Source: Anisus vortex
Taxonomy: Eukaryota; Mollusca; Gastropoda; Planorbidae
DNA: 64,000 nucleotides
Direction of reading: 5' to 3'
Assembly (NCBI GenBank): GCA_949126835.1
Contig: OX421495.1
Location: forward strand, 23,284,533-23,348,532
Of this stretch, positions 43,146-57,600 are shown one piece after another. Positions within the stretch are counted from its first letter, which is position 1, and each line of letters starts with the position of its first letter. A program made the position numbers and the translations under genes. The notes under the pieces were generated by a model, which was not told where the DNA came from, made no database searches, and saw only the letters and a program-made list of their open reading frames with translations.

Positions 43146-46100
43146 TTATGGATGAGAATGCTCAGGTAAATTTTTCAAACAATCGTGTAGCAGGTCTCTA
43201 ATGTCTTTAGCACAATTTATCTGAGCTCTCACTGTTGATAAGTACTGAGAATACAGTTGACCATCAGGCTGGGAGGCATCAGATTTTTGTGGCAGAACTA
43301 AATTAGGGGTGTTTCGCGTGCTGTCTTTATCTTGTTGAATTACTTCGTAGGCCAATTTCTGAAAGGTAGTCAAAAGAAAATATATTCATAGAAAGAAGAT
43401 TATTGGCTGAAAAGATAAACATAAATTAGTAGCTCTTAAAACATTTAGTAACAATTTTAACAAAAAATTTATAAATTAAAAAAATGGCTTGCTAAACAAT
43501 ATTATGTAATAGTCTTAATAGTCCTATTACTTTTACAAGAGTGAACAGGTTTAACTTTAAGTGTGAAATGTTGAAAGTATGTGCATTAAATACTTTGTGA
43601 ATGGCTTCATTTGTGCCTATTTTCTCAAAGCTATGAAATCATCATTTTTGCAATCTACAATTAATACACATAATAACAGAATATAACACACATAAAAATA
43701 AATTCCATTTATTTAGTACTAGTATTTTCATAGATAGTGCTCCCAAGATGTGAAGTATGTTTTTTTTAAACCTACACGAGTTCATACAGGCTGAGAAACA
43801 TTGGGAAAAAAATTACTTGGCTTTTCAAGTTTGGGAACTTTAAAAAAAAATAATTCTATTCCCTAATTATAGATACCGTAAATCTTGCTAACATATCAAA
43901 CAATAAAATAAATTCAATAACTAAAAAGTTAAAAGAAATAAATTTTCTTAGGTTACAGAGTGATACAAATCAAGATTTTGTGTGTAGAAATTTTTTAAAA
44001 ATTGATTTATTTCAAATTTGATTTAAATAGGATTTGAAAGAAATTTAAATAAGCTATTTGGCAATAATTTAAATTTATTTTTCACCTTTATTAAAAATGT
44101 TCTTTCGATTTTAATGTGAATAGCAGGCCTACGGGACTGTTAATAAAATATAATAGGTTGATAATTTTTTATTTTAAATCTGTTTTTAATTTTTTATAAA
44201 ACAATTCATAAATTATTTTAATTAAATAACACATTACTATCAGTAAGTACTATACTATAAGTATATATACTTATTTAGAATAAAATAAAATATATCATTA
44301 AAATAATAAAATCCATTTAACATGACGTAGAAACTGGGTAAAATTGTTTTCTGAATTTGAAATTTACTTTTTATAAAACATTTAGTCTACTAAAATTGTA
44401 ACTGATTGATTTTAAAATATAGTTTTGATTATATTTTTTTAAAGCATGAAACAAGATTATAATCAATGACAGGTCATAAATTCTGACTTAAAGTATTACT
44501 CCCTGAGCCTCATCTGTTATTATTAACAGAAATTCTGTCATGCTTCATTCCATTGATCAAAACATAAAACTATAATATAATACCGTATATGTTTTTTTTT
44601 ACCAACACCAGATATTATTAACATTTATTAACATTTATTTGTTTAATTTGGAGAGCAAACTGCAAGAGAAGCTTGTAGATCATCAGTGCAAGCTGGGGTG
44701 ATGCTGAGAGGCTACTTTGGCTGCCCAATGCAATGTACAAAATAACTACTACTAATTTACTACTATTTACTATTTTTCTATCTCAAAAGAGTGTAGTTCT
44801 ATTCAGTTTATAATTTATAAATATTTTTATAAATTCTAATAAGCAGGAATTCACCTCATTTTACAAATAGGCTTACTTGACAATAATTCAATAATAGAAA
44901 GCAGGCTTATAGTTCTTATGAGAAACAATTCAATTAAAATATTAATAAATTTAAAATCAATATATATATTAATATAAGACTTGCCAGCTGCTCTGAGCAG
45001 CAAAGAAGATTAAAGTGTTATTTTAACTTTGAATGGTAGCCAGGAAAAAAATGGATATTACAAAAGGCTATTCAAATGTATTGACGGATTGTAAAAAAAA
45101 TCCCCGAGATAAATTATAATATTTTGGTTAAACTCATTTGCTACTACCGCGACTGAATGCGACATACCCCCCTCCGTACTAATGCGCCCAAACGCGGCCG
45201 CCACGTGTGTTACTAACATTGTCGTTTCTTGATTTTTTTTCGACATGCGTTCTGGGGTTTTATTTTACTGCAAACACGGCTTTTAAAAAGTAGGAATATA
45301 GTCTGTTTCGTTAATAAAAACCGGATGTTTTTATCTAGTTTCGTTTTTTTGCTATGCGCGTAAAAAAATCGGGTATTTTTCACTTGCCTTTCGTCTTGTA
45401 AAACTTTTTTTATAGCCTTCGTCTTTCATTTTTTACTTTATTAATCGATAGCTCTATACATCCGAATATAACATTTAACAACAGTTCTGATAATAAGGAT
45501 GCTGCAGATATAGACTTAGATAAATTTCCATTTCAACTCGATTTTTGGGCTTTATTATACTTTATCGGACTTTGGCGCTAGGCCTAGAGAAAATATTTAG
45601 CCAAATCATAGGGTCTCAACACTCAGCGAATGATTCTACCGATAATTCTGCATTTTTTATGTATAAAAGTATACATTTCCAGAAAGCTAAGATATTTATC
45701 TATTTTATGATGTAATTTTTATTCACTTTGGGGAATATTTAATTATTTAAAAAAAATATTTAAAAATAATTTACTAAATTTAATACGGAGTTCCTTCCCT
45801 TTGGCTAGTACTTTCCCGGGTGTCTTTGGAAAGTAGGTTAGTAGCAAATGAGTTAATGTCATTCTTGTCAACTCACCAAATACACTTCTACTTGGTCACA
45901 AATTGCATAAAATTCTTCAAGACATTTTTCAAATCTTCCACTCGCATTATCCATTTGTGCACTGTGAACACAAAAATTAACAATTTTAGTAATTTGTATA
46001 TATTAAGTGGTAATTGCAAACAACTTTTCCTAACACTAATAATTTTGTACACAAAAATATTCATCTATGTAAAGTATTAAGCTGAAAGAAATTTCTGATG

Positions 46101-48252
46101 CACTTATTACACATCAAGAAGTTTTTATTTGACCTGTCTCGTAATATCTTGTAGATGTTTTTATTTTTAAAAAGTTTTTAAAACAAAAGCAACAAACCCA
46201 GTTTCGTCTTGACTAGCATTTTGGTAAAATAGGTGACCTCCAGTTTTAAATAGACTCTGAAATAGTAAATTGTTGAGGAATAAATAATTTTATTAAAAGT
46301 GAAATCTATAATTATAAATAAATTAGATTGAAATTAATTACCTGATAACCAAAATTCTTTTTTTTTTTAAACCAACACCAAAATCAATTGTGTCTCTTCT
46401 TTAGCTATTGACTTAAAACCATTAAATGCAAGACTTATAAGTTTACAGACGTTCCTCCTAGATAGAAGATTATTAATTCCACTAGGCCCAAAACTCCTGC
46501 AAGGCGGCAGGGCTAGAACCCAGAGTGTTTTCTTGACAGTCCAGTTATCTACCAATTAGAAAGTCCTGAATGCACTAATATAAAGAACTAGTCAAAGTAA
46601 AGTACCCTTTGGACCAACTGATCATAGGGCTGGTGCAGCATTCTCCTGTTTATGTGGCATCGGCATCACACTGGCTTCAACATGTGGTTTAGACGAGTTT
46701 TATTTTGAAAGAGAATTGCTCACTGCAGTAGGTGCTACCAAGACCAAGGAGAGAGATTAATTTTTCTAGCATGATGTGAAAATGGATTTAGGCTGCCTAA
46801 ACCTACTTCTCAAACATGGGCCACGGTGGCCTAGAAGAGGCGGAGTGCGGACTGGCGTACTGAAGATCCCAAGTTAAAAGCGAAGACTAAGATTTTTCCC
46901 CGGGGAAGAGGGTGTCACTGATGAATAACTGACATCACTTGGGGAAAAGTAATGATGCCTTTATATCATGGTTACTTGTGAACTCTGCTTCACAGGTCCT
47001 AAAAGTCATATTAGTTTAACAGGGTTACTTTTTTTAACTTTTTTGTTTTTTACTTCTCACACGTTTTTTGTAAAATTCTATCAAATTTTCCAGAAAAGAG
47101 CCTCTTATGTCTATGTCAGATTGTAGTTCAAGCACTGAGTCAATAAGTTCCATTTAGCAACAGTAAGGACTTTCTTACACTGCAAAGTCAAGTCAAAGGG
47201 TTGGGTAAACAATTTCACATTCATTTGAAACTGTAACAAATTGGTTTGCACACTCGTTAGGCTTGCATAACATATTTGTTTTACAGAAATGTAAAATACA
47301 ATGAATCAATAAAGTCTGTAAGTCTATCCAGCTCTGATGGGTAGTCCTATCTGACAGTTTAGTTATTTGAGAAAAGCAAATATGCAGTTGTGTATTACCG
47401 TACTAAGTTAATTCATATTAACATATTATTAGTAATATAAATAAAAGTAGGCTGAGGCAAATTATCAACTAGCTTTTACATTTATTTAAAATTTAGTATC
47501 AACTAGTTGTAGGCCTACTAAAATTAATATATTACTTAGACTTACTACTTAGATTATTTTTATATTATTGTCTATAAATAATAATAAACTAATGCGACAG
47601 GCTTAGGAACACTAAGTCACTAAGACAAAGTTACTAATTACACTAATAATTAGCCTACTAAGTAGAAGTCTAAATTTATAAGTTAAAGTAGCCTATGCCG
47701 CCTATATATGCCTATAACTCTAACTTACAACCTATAGCCTATAGGCCTATATATAGCACAGACTAAGGATCATAGTCATAGGAGCCAGCCATATTATTAT
47801 TATTATATTATATTGTAATTATAATCAATGAAATTCAATGTATATAAATAATTAATATAAGTATAATATATTTAATTTTATATTAATAAAGATAGAGCGT
47901 CTGTGATAATTGATCTATTTGGACCAGTGTAAACAACAACTTTCTTTTTAGGGTTTACTTCACTTAAACCAATGAATTAAAACACAAGATAATGTAACTT
48001 CAAACTTACAACTAATGAGTCTTTCAGTCTTGGTAAAAGACTTTTAAATTTGGCGATGGGATCTGTTTCTGGTGGCACTTGAGCCTGTACCATGGGCATG
48101 TGTACTTGGGGATTTTGCTGCATTGGTGGGCCAACACCTACTCCCATAACAGAGGCCCCCATGCCAATCCCTATACCTACAGGGTGATGCATAACTGATG
48201 AAACTGGAATTTGGTTATTCATTGGAACCATACCCTGTCCTGGCCCAGCCAT
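43146..48252 (-). CDS. MED29: Mediator complex subunit 29 (Intersex)
   Basis: MED29 is a tail/head-linking subunit of Mediator, which connects transcription factors with RNA polymerase II. Four minus-strand exons join in frame: 48010-48252, 46198-46256, 45877-45961 and 43146-43358, giving 199 residues (human 200). The first exon is Met/Gly/Pro/Gln-rich (MAGPGQGMVPMNNQ...) and ends DPIAKFKSLLPRLKDSLV. Then come LFYQNASQDE, RFEKCLEEFYAICDQ and KLAYEVIQQDKDSTRNTPNL. The end, QYLSTVRAQINCAKDIRDLL, matches the conserved C-terminus. Polyadenylation signal (minus AATAAA) at 43045-43050. A MITE ends 20 bp from the exon-3 donor. The start codon lies 385 bp from that of PAF1, on the opposite strand. 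Confidence 0.95.
45133..45852. mobile_element. TTAA-flanked MITE, copy 1 (720 bp)
   Basis: The left end is CTCATTTGCTACTACCGCGA and the right end GTTAGTAGCAAATGAG, an exact 14-bp inverted repeat. TTAA lies on both sides (one extra A on the left). TTAA duplication points to piggyBac-type mobilisation. It is non-coding, in MED29 intron 3, and matches 53744-54469 along its length. Confidence 0.88.
46478..46560 (-). mobile_element. SINE family 2, head fragment
   Basis: The minus strand carries GGACTGTCAAGAAAACA, the B box GGTTCTAGCCC and GCAGGAGTTTTGGGCC, as in 37615-37820. Confidence 0.65.
46592..46660 (-). mobile_element. SINE family 1, 3' fragment
   Basis: AAGTAAAGTACCCTTTGGAC then TGATCATAGGGCTGGTGCAG is the reverse complement of the SINE tail. 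It is truncated after about 70 bp. Confidence 0.65.
46817..47040 (+). mobile_element. tRNA-derived SINE, family 1, diverged
   Basis: GGGCCACGGTGGCCTAGAAG starts the head. The body has AAGATTTTTCCCCGGGG and TGACATCACTTGGGG, and the tail AACAGGGTTACTTT. It is older than the other copies. It lies in MED29 intron 1. Confidence 0.7.
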
Positions 48253-48637
48253 TTTCTTGTTTCTGTTTGACGTATCCGCTTTGTATTAGCCATATGCCAG
48301 CAAAGACACTTTTATTGCACATGCCCTTTTACAACTTTTTAAAAGAAAAGCATTAAAGTTTCCTTTAAAAGTTTCTTTTTGTCATTTTAATATATTATTT
48401 TATGTTAAATATACATATTTATAAAATTTTACATACAGGCCTATTTAAATTATATCATTTAGAGACTATGTAACACTTTATAGTTTAAAAACATTAAAAA
48501 TCTGGATGTTATTAATGGCGATTAGTAAATATAATTTACTGTTCTGAGTCTGAGTGACTTCTGGAATAGGCTAAATAATTAATACTCCAAACACATTTTA
48601 ATTGTGTTTGTTTTATTTATAATTCATTGCCGTCAAA
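48253..48637. promoter_or_regulatory. Shared MED29/PAF1 divergent promoter region
   Basis: 385 bp separate the two start codons, so the two transcripts must start within or very near this interval. It is AT-rich with no TATA box I can defend. A compact bidirectional promoter is the natural reading. Confidence 0.7.
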
Positions 48638-51600
48638 ATGCCACCAACAGTCCAAAGTGGAAGGAGAGATGATCGCGAAAAACGTTCTCGTCCTGGAGAA
48701 AAAAGGTAAACAAGCCAGTGGCCAGTGACAGTGTGGTGAGTGAGTGGTCAGTGTGACATTGCAATTTGCAATTGACAATGCTCACACAACTCACATAGTG
48801 ATTGAAAGTGGACCTTCCTTACTTACATTTACTAACTACATTGTTGTATTTGTAATATTGTCTACAACTCAAAAGAAACTCAGAAAATTGTGTAGACTAG
48901 ATTACAAGATAGGCCATCATAGGCCTATTCAAAATCAAGGCTATTCCCGACATTCGGATCATTTGATAATCATTGATAATCAATCAAAATCAATGATAAT
49001 CTAACTAACTATTAACAATAATATTGTATTGTAGTTGTAAGTAGATTGTAGGACTAAGGCCTAACTAACTACTATTAACTAGTGACACAGTAAGTTACTA
49101 GTGTAGCTTACACGTCACAGTGACACTGTCACAGTTCCAGGCCAGTGGCAGTACCACAGACCCAAAGTAAAAAAGTAAAGTATCCTGGACCAAATGGATC
49201 CATGCCATAGGGGTGGAGAAGCAGTGTTCATTAGTTTCTCAGTTTTCTGTGGTCACAGCATACTAGTTGCTGGTGGATTGTGTGGCCAGTACAATGCTTA
49301 GTTGCCTTTACTTTATCTCAACTAAAGTCAGGTACCCATCAGAGCTGGGTAGACTCAAGGACACCCTCCAGACCCAGAAACAAATCCTAGTCTTAACCAA
49401 GATTCGAACCCAGGACCTTTGGTACGCCAGCTGAATGCGCTTCCGCCTGGCCACTGTTTCACAAAGTAGAACCTCAAAATTAATAATTTATCCCTTACCA
49501 GAGTTTCTCAATAAAGGCCTAAGGCTGAGGAAAGAAAGATGATAAAAGAAAACGACAATGTCAATATCTTGTCAAACAAATTTTCCTCAAGTTAGTTAGG
49601 AATTAACTAAAAATTTAGCCATCCGTTTCCAGCCCTGAATTTAGACATAATACCTATTATATAAAATAAATGATCAAAAATATTTTTACTTTGAAATTAT
49701 CACAAATATAATTGATGGTTTGCATTGGTTTGATTATTAATTATAATGCTTTTATCATTATGGTAGTTTTTCTTATCATTATGATGTAAAAGATAACAGG
49801 TACATAAAAAAAGTTTTTTCAGGAAGAAATTAAACTTTTGCTAAAACAAATTGTTTGTTGTAATTTTATATAGGGATTAGATGTTTAGAAAGGGAATCTT
49901 TTTCCATAATAGAATTATTACATCAAGTATTGTCAGTTTTACTGATAAATGTCTTGCCTTGCTGACTGGCATTTCCAGATGTTTTACCAGCTCTCCTACA
50001 TATATTTAAAGAAGTGGTACCGGTAACATAATTAATTTATTTTTCAGATCCGAACTTGTATGCAGAGTGAAATACAATAATACCTTGCCAGATATACCCT
50101 TTGATCCCAAATTTATAACATATCCTTTTGAATCAAACAGGTAAGTTGATATTTGATATAAAATTATAATTAAACAACATATAAAAGGAAAACATGTTTT
50201 TTGCTATTAAAGTTAAAGTCAAAGGTTTCCCCCTAAAAGCCAATTTTCACACTTTCTTATTTAAAAATTCTAAATATATTTTAAGTTTTAAATGTGCTAA
50301 CTTTTATTCTAGCAATGCTTTCAATAATGCCATAGACACCTTACAGAATTTTATTTTACGAAAACTTTCAAGAATTGTTTTTCTTTTTTTTTCTCCATAG
50401 ATTTTTCACATATAAACCTACTTCACTGGAAAGATCATTTAAGTATGACCTTCTTACAGAGCATGACTTGGGCGTCAATATTGATCTCATTAATCCAGAC
50501 ACATACAAGATTGATCTTAATGGTAAATTGTTATATTTTTGTGCACAGTGGAAAAATACATAATGTGTGACTGATTTATGTAAGCATATTGCGGGGGAAT
50601 GCATTTATGCAAGTTTTATTTTTAATTAACTGATGGAGCAGCACACAAAAGCACGTTGGCAGCCATTGTTTGTAAAAGTTTCTGTAATTGAATGATGGAG
50701 ATTAGTATGGAATGTGCAAGAGATGTTAGCATGGAATGTGCATAGTGCAAATAACAAAATGAAACCTTATTCTAATGATCTAGCCTACCCTGAACCTGAA
50801 GATGAAAGATTATTGGAAGAAGACCTCAATGCTCCTGGTGATACAAAAAGGTTTGTTTTTTTAAATCATCATGTCTTTTTTATAACACATCAAGTTATCC
50901 ATATATTTCAATCTTATCCACTTATCCAGAAAGCCACTTTTTAGTCAATAAAAAAAAAAAAGTCCCCCTTTCTGTCCAACTGGGTCTCTAGGATTAGTAA
51001 AGCATTCACCTGTTTTAGCTTACAAGGAAATAGTCTAGCCAGCACAATGCATAGCCTGTGCATTCTTTGACTACTGTCAGGTATAGATCTGGATAGACTT
51101 AGGGATGTTCTCCAGACCCAGGAATAATCCTGGCCTGTTTACCCTGTTAATAGCAATCTGATGCTACGTGTTCATTAAAAAAGATAAAATCTTATCTTAT
51201 ATATTACAAACGCTCCTTCTTTAAAGAAGATTATTGCGTTTATGTTCATCCGTGGTCTGAGTCTAGTATCGCATTTTTATTAATGTTTTAAATGATGTTA
51301 AGTTACTGGTTCTCCTGGTTTGTTTAGGGAACCCATTCCATGCCAGAATGCTTCTCGGTAAGAAAGTATTTATATATGCATTTGTTCTTGCATAAGGGAT
51401 AAAAAAAGTGTTTTTTTCCTTATGATTATCTGAGCATTGTAACAGGTTATCACTGGGTTGTATTTCTAAATTAGAGTTTAATGCTTTAATGTTTCTAGGT
51501 TTAGTGATTGAATTATTGGTGTTACTCTTGTTAGTTGTGAATATTTGCTAGTAAATAGTTCATATTAAATTATTTTTTAAGTTATACGGATACGAATATT

Positions 51601-54600
51601 TGTTCTTACAGATCACTTTCTGTTAATTTTATGATGCGCAATTTATTCTGGTGTTGCATACAAAATCAACTGGCTGAGTGAATGATAGTCTTGTTATGAA
51701 TAAAATACTAGCCCCTTTTTATTTTTTAATTCATTAACATACATGCCATTCCTTCTACTTTTATCCCTTTAGATCCAGGCATCACAATACAAATGTGTCT
51801 TGGTTGAGGAAAACGGAATATATCTCTACAGAATATAACAGATTTGTTCAAAAAGCTGATAAATCTGAAGCTAAGTAAGCGATACTTTTGTCTTTTTAGA
51901 ATGCTAAACGTTCATGTTTATCGTTTGTTCTTTTTCTACTTGTATTTATTGGATCTAAAAAACAACTAAACAGAATGATGAATAATTAGTTTGCCTTAAC
52001 ATGTAATAAAACAGTTCCTTTTTATTAACATCATTGTAAAATAAAGTGGTAAAAGAATATTCACATAAGAATTACATTTATGCTTGAAATAAAATAATAT
52101 GTACAACCACCAAATTTACAACACAACGTCACAAAGCTATGAGAACGGAGGTCAATTAGAAATCAATATCAGTGTTGTATAAGAAATAATCTACTAGCCT
52201 TTACATTATGGGCTAAAACTAATTGTATTTCACAATGTTGGCAATGTCACACATTGTAAATTGGTAGAAGTAAATGTAACTTGGATTCAAGGCCAATTAA
52301 TGATGTTTCAATTGTGCAAAACTTGTAGTGCACTGAAACGATCTATAGACATGCTTATATTAATATGCTTTCACATCAAAATACTTGGTTTTAAGGTTCA
52401 TTGCTTTTAATTGCTAGCTTTATAATTGTTTAATTATTCAATCCCTTTTTTTGTTTAACAGAGTGGGTTTTAAAATAAAACAAATTATGAAAGAAGAGGA
52501 TCTCTATAAAGACAGAGAAAGTCAGATTAATGCTATTAACAACACCTTTGCTAAAGCCAAACAGCCTGTGAGTTAAACCTATATCATAATTTTATATAAG
52601 TCATCTGTGTGCTCTGATAGCCATTATATTATAGTCTAGCAAGGTTCAGACAAATTGGTAAAGTTTGGGAAGATGATTTTTTTTTTTCAAGTTTGGGGGT
52701 ATTATCTCAAATTTGGGAAAGTTAGTACAAATTTGTTTATTATAAAGCAGTTTTGAAAAATATTTGTTCAAAAGAAAAAAAAGAGTAATTAAAAAAGAGA
52801 GTTACTTCTCTTTGAATTTGTTTTAAAGAGCTGTTTTTATTAGTTTTTGTCATGATTTTAGAGTAAGAACCCTTGTTTATAGTAAATTGATCATTGCATA
52901 TCATATATAAGACAAGGCATAGGGAAAACGGTTGGTAATTTAAGGTCTTAGTAAGTTTGGAATAACAGCAGCATAATAATGTTAATATAATTTTTCATTT
53001 CTTATTATATCAGAAACATGTATTTGACAACTCATCTATTTGTATTTATTAGTTTTGTATAATTATGGCTTCATTAGTTTGTATAATTATTGATTCATTA
53101 GTTATTACTGGTACATTAAAAAAATTTGAAATATTTAGGAATTTTTTTTTTCAGATTCAAAAACACTACAGTAAGCCTAGTGTTACTCCAGTTCAAATTA
53201 TGGAGGTCTTTCCTGATTTTAAGGTTTGGTTTAAATTTTACTATGCACTGCAATAAACATCCGTATAGTTAAAATCTTTTTTTTAAATATAATTAAATGC
53301 ACAAAAACAGTGAATTAACAACATTTATGTATTTTAAGCTATGGAAACATCCTTTCGCCCAAGTTCTGTTTGATTCAGACCCTGCTCCTAAAGGCTATTC
53401 AGCTCCAGTGCAAATGGAAGAAATGTCTCAAGCTATGATTAGGTATTTTGAAACTGTAATTTCTAGTTTTTGATAAAGTTTTGCAAAATCTAATAATGTA
53501 CCGTATACACTCGCATTTAAGTCGCACCCCTAGTTTAAGTTTTTTTTTCTTATATGTTGTCATTGCATAGGTTACTCCCTGACTTCCAGGGGTTACACTG
53601 CCTTTAAACTTTTCAAAAATGCATTCCTTTCAAACACAAATGTTACTAAATATTCACCCTTATTTGGAAACTGTCCACACATAATGGTCAATCGTGCATA
53701 AGGCAAACATAATCAAATAAAGGCAGAACTTCATTTATTTTAACTCATTTGCTACTACCGCGACTGAATGCGGCATACCCCCCTCCGTACTAATTTGCCC
53801 AAAAGCGTCCTGTGTGTGTGACTAACATATCGTCGTTTATTGATTTTTTTCGCCATGCATTCTGTTGGGGTGTTTTTACTCCAAGCATGGCTTTTAAAAA
53901 GTAGGAATATAGTTAGTTTTTTTAAAAAAGAAACGGATGTTTTTATTATGATTCGTTTTTTGGGGATGCGCTTTCAAAGTAAGGGTAGTTTTCACTGGCC
54001 TATCGTCTTGTAATATTTTTTTTATAGCCTTCACCTTTAATTTTTTAGTTTATTAATCAATAGCTATATACCCCCAAATATAACACATAACAACAGTTCT
54101 GATAATAAGGATGCTTCAGATATAGACTTAGATGAATTTCCATTACAACTCGATTTATGGGCTTTATGATACTTTATCGGACTTTGTCGCTAGGCCTAGT
54201 GCAAATATTTAGCCAAATCCTAGGGTCTCAACACGCAGCGAATGATTCTAGTATCTACCGATAATTCGACATTTTTTATGTATAAAAGTATACATTTCCA
54301 GAAAGCTAAGGGATTTTTCTATTTTATGGTGTTATTGTTATTAACTTTGGGGAATATTTAGTCATTAAAAAAATATTTAAAAATAATTTACTAAATTTAA
54401 TGAGGAGTTCCCTCCCTTTGGCTAGTATTTTGAGGGGTGTCTTTGGAAAGTAGGTTAGTAGCAAATGAGTTAAACAACCAACCAATAGGCCTACAGACAT
54501 TAGTGATATGGCAAAGTAATGTATCTGTTTCTTCATTGAAGTCACTGTCCCTACTCAAGTTCGAATCCCTATTGTCATACTATAGTGGGTCGCCACAAAA

Positions 54601-57600
54601 AAAAAGTCTTTTTAAGTGCGTCATTAGACTGTACGTCGCCTATACAAGTGACCTAATTGCCATTAACATTGTTTGTAATGTTTTCAAGCGCGACTGCAGC
54701 TCAGACAATAAGCTGTGTTTTTTTTTTTCAACTTTTACATGTAACTAATGAAAAATAAAAAGCACTATTTACATTTCACGCGTCCATCGGCCGATCATAG
54801 TTTTGGCTACATTGCTTAGACATGGCGCGGTTTTATCGGAATGCTAAACACTGCCTTATTAGTAGGCTATAGCCTATAAACCTAGGGCTTAGGTCCTAAA
54901 TAAAACGCATCTAAAGCTACTAGTCTACATGCGTATAGGCCTACCAACATTATAGGCCTAGACAGGCTTTCACACATTTACGATTCTTTATATACTGTAA
55001 TTTGCGTTCAAGCCTACCAAATAAAGGCCGCCTTTAAACTTAAGCTACATTTCAGCAATACAAAATCGGCCTCAAAAGTTGAAAAGAAAGAAAAACCTAA
55101 AATATTTGTCCATTTCAATTTCAGTTATATAAAGATAGTAATAATATTTAGGCCTAAAACTACGAAAGTTTTCTAAATGTAAAATGTAGGCCTACGCATA
55201 TCCTAGTAATTCTACATCACTACAATCAACTTGTGAGAAACTTTGTGACAGAGGAGTGATGTTTTTCAAACTTTTCTAAAAAAAAGTTGGGTGTATAAGT
55301 CGCACCCCTAGTTTTTGTTAGGGAAACATAATAATTAAACCTCCAGCCAATAGCTCCCATATCTTAAGTTTTTTAATAATTACATTGACAAGTCTTAACA
55401 ATTATGCATGTATAAAAGGTCAAAGTGTAAAACATTTCCGGTCCCATTCGTTCATTTGATTAAAAAAAACATGTCTGTGTGCTGCGTTACTGGTTGTACA
55501 AATAGATGTATGTAGGGGTAAATTTCATTTCCAAAAGAAAACGATGGATTGTGAATGTCAGACGTAATTATTTATAATCTCAAACTTATTGATTGATGCA
55601 AAAGAATTTTTGTTTTATGTTTTTATGAATCTACCCGCATTGTGTTTTTTTTAATAACCAAGGTCACAACTCTTGACTAATTTATTTTACAAACAAAGCT
55701 AAATTTAACTTAACGCGACTAATTATCAACTATTCAATTTTGATGTTTAACAGATTCCTCATAACTAATCTTGTATCCTTTGTATATTTATAAAAGACCA
55801 GAACTGTATATCATTAAAACTTTTTTTCAATGTTAAAATTGCAAAAAGTTTGACGCAAAAGTATTGTGTATAACAAAAAAAAGAGTTTCATCAGAAAAAA
55901 TTGACTGTATATTTGAACAGATAACAAAAAAAAAAAAGAAGTTTTTGTATATACTAAGCCAGGTGAAAAATTTGGTTACAATTATGAATTAATATGGTAT
56001 ATTTAAGAAATAGCAAGGCAAACAATTTTTTCTTGTTATCCTATTGTATTGGTAATTGAAATAAAATTATAATTATATAAAATGTGATTAGTTTCTTTTC
56101 ATCATTGTTTATTTTATGCCTCTAATAATTTACTTGTGCTGTTCTGCTATTCAAAAGAGGAGCAGTAGATGAAAGTGGAGAGCAATTTGTTGCATACTTT
56201 CTCCCAACTGATGAGACATTGCGCAAAAGGAAGCGTGACGCTGAGAACAGCAAGGAATATGAAGAAGGCGATATGTAAGTTGTAATGTTACTTTACTTTT
56301 TGATAAAAGTAAAAGAGTGCATTCTTAAAGATCTAAGTCTAATGATAATGGTTAACCCTCTGCTTTAAAACCTAGACATCCATTTTTTGTGACTGTCAGT
56401 CAGTCAAGTACAACAAGCTTTTCAATTGTGTACATGGTTAACACAGATGGATACATAAATATAGAGATAGAACAAAATTGTATGTTTTTTGTATTTTATT
56501 AAATGTATGTGTTTGTTTTTTTAAAGCTATGAATATTTGCTGGCAAGAGAATACAACTGGAATGTTAAAAACAAGCTGTCTAAAGGTTATGAAGAAACAT
56601 ACTTTTTTATTATGCGAGATGACGGTGTCTATTACAATGAACTGGAAACAAGGTTAAAACTTTTTATAAATTGTTAGCATAAATTACAAATTACATTATA
56701 TAGCACTATTCATAACAATTAGTCTTTGAATGTGCTTTCCATTTACCATATGCTATCAAATAAGTATGTTTTTAATTTTCTTTTCTAAATGTCAATATTA
56801 GATCTGCTTGTTTAATCGTGTTGGGAAGTTTATTTCACCAAAGAGGTGCTACAACGCTGCGTAGGAGCAAGCTGCACATGTTTTTCTTTTTATATTTGGT
56901 ACCTTGAGTTGTTGATGAATTTTGTTTGAACACAATCCTGTTTTCTCTGTTGTGTGTAGCTCAACCATGGATCTGCTCTACTGTGGAGATTGACCCTTAA
57001 GGCTTTTATAGAGCATAGTCAGAGCTTTAAATTTTTATCCAAAGTGACTAAGTGTTATAAGTAGCCACTGCAGTGTAATTTCTTTAGACAGATTGTTGAG
57101 TTTCTTTCGTTGTTCAGAACAATTTTTGCAGAAATGTTGGGACGCTATATAGTTTTTTCAAGTCGCACTTTGGCAGTCCTGAGTACAGTCAGTTTGCCTA
57201 GTCTGAGAGATTACCAGGCCTATGATTAATGTCTCACATGCCTCTTTTGTTGGAATGTTTCTAATACTTTTTATTCCCTGTAGATTCAACCTAAGAGAGC
57301 AATGTAAAAAATGAAAAAATAATAAAACTTTATTTTAGACTGCCGCTTCCCCCCCCCCTCCCTCCCCCCAAGCTTCCACTACCACAATCAGATTTGTCAT
57401 TAAATATTAAACTTACACATTTTTTTTGTCAACCCACTTTCTTTACACTTCAGTTTTCAGTGTTAAAAAAACTGTGAAACTAGACCTGCATAAAATATTC
57501 AGATCATTTAAATTGATTGCCAATAATTCAAATATCCAGAATTATTCCCTATGCAACTCCAAGACATAATGCCAGAGATTGACTTGAAGCATTTTCATAG

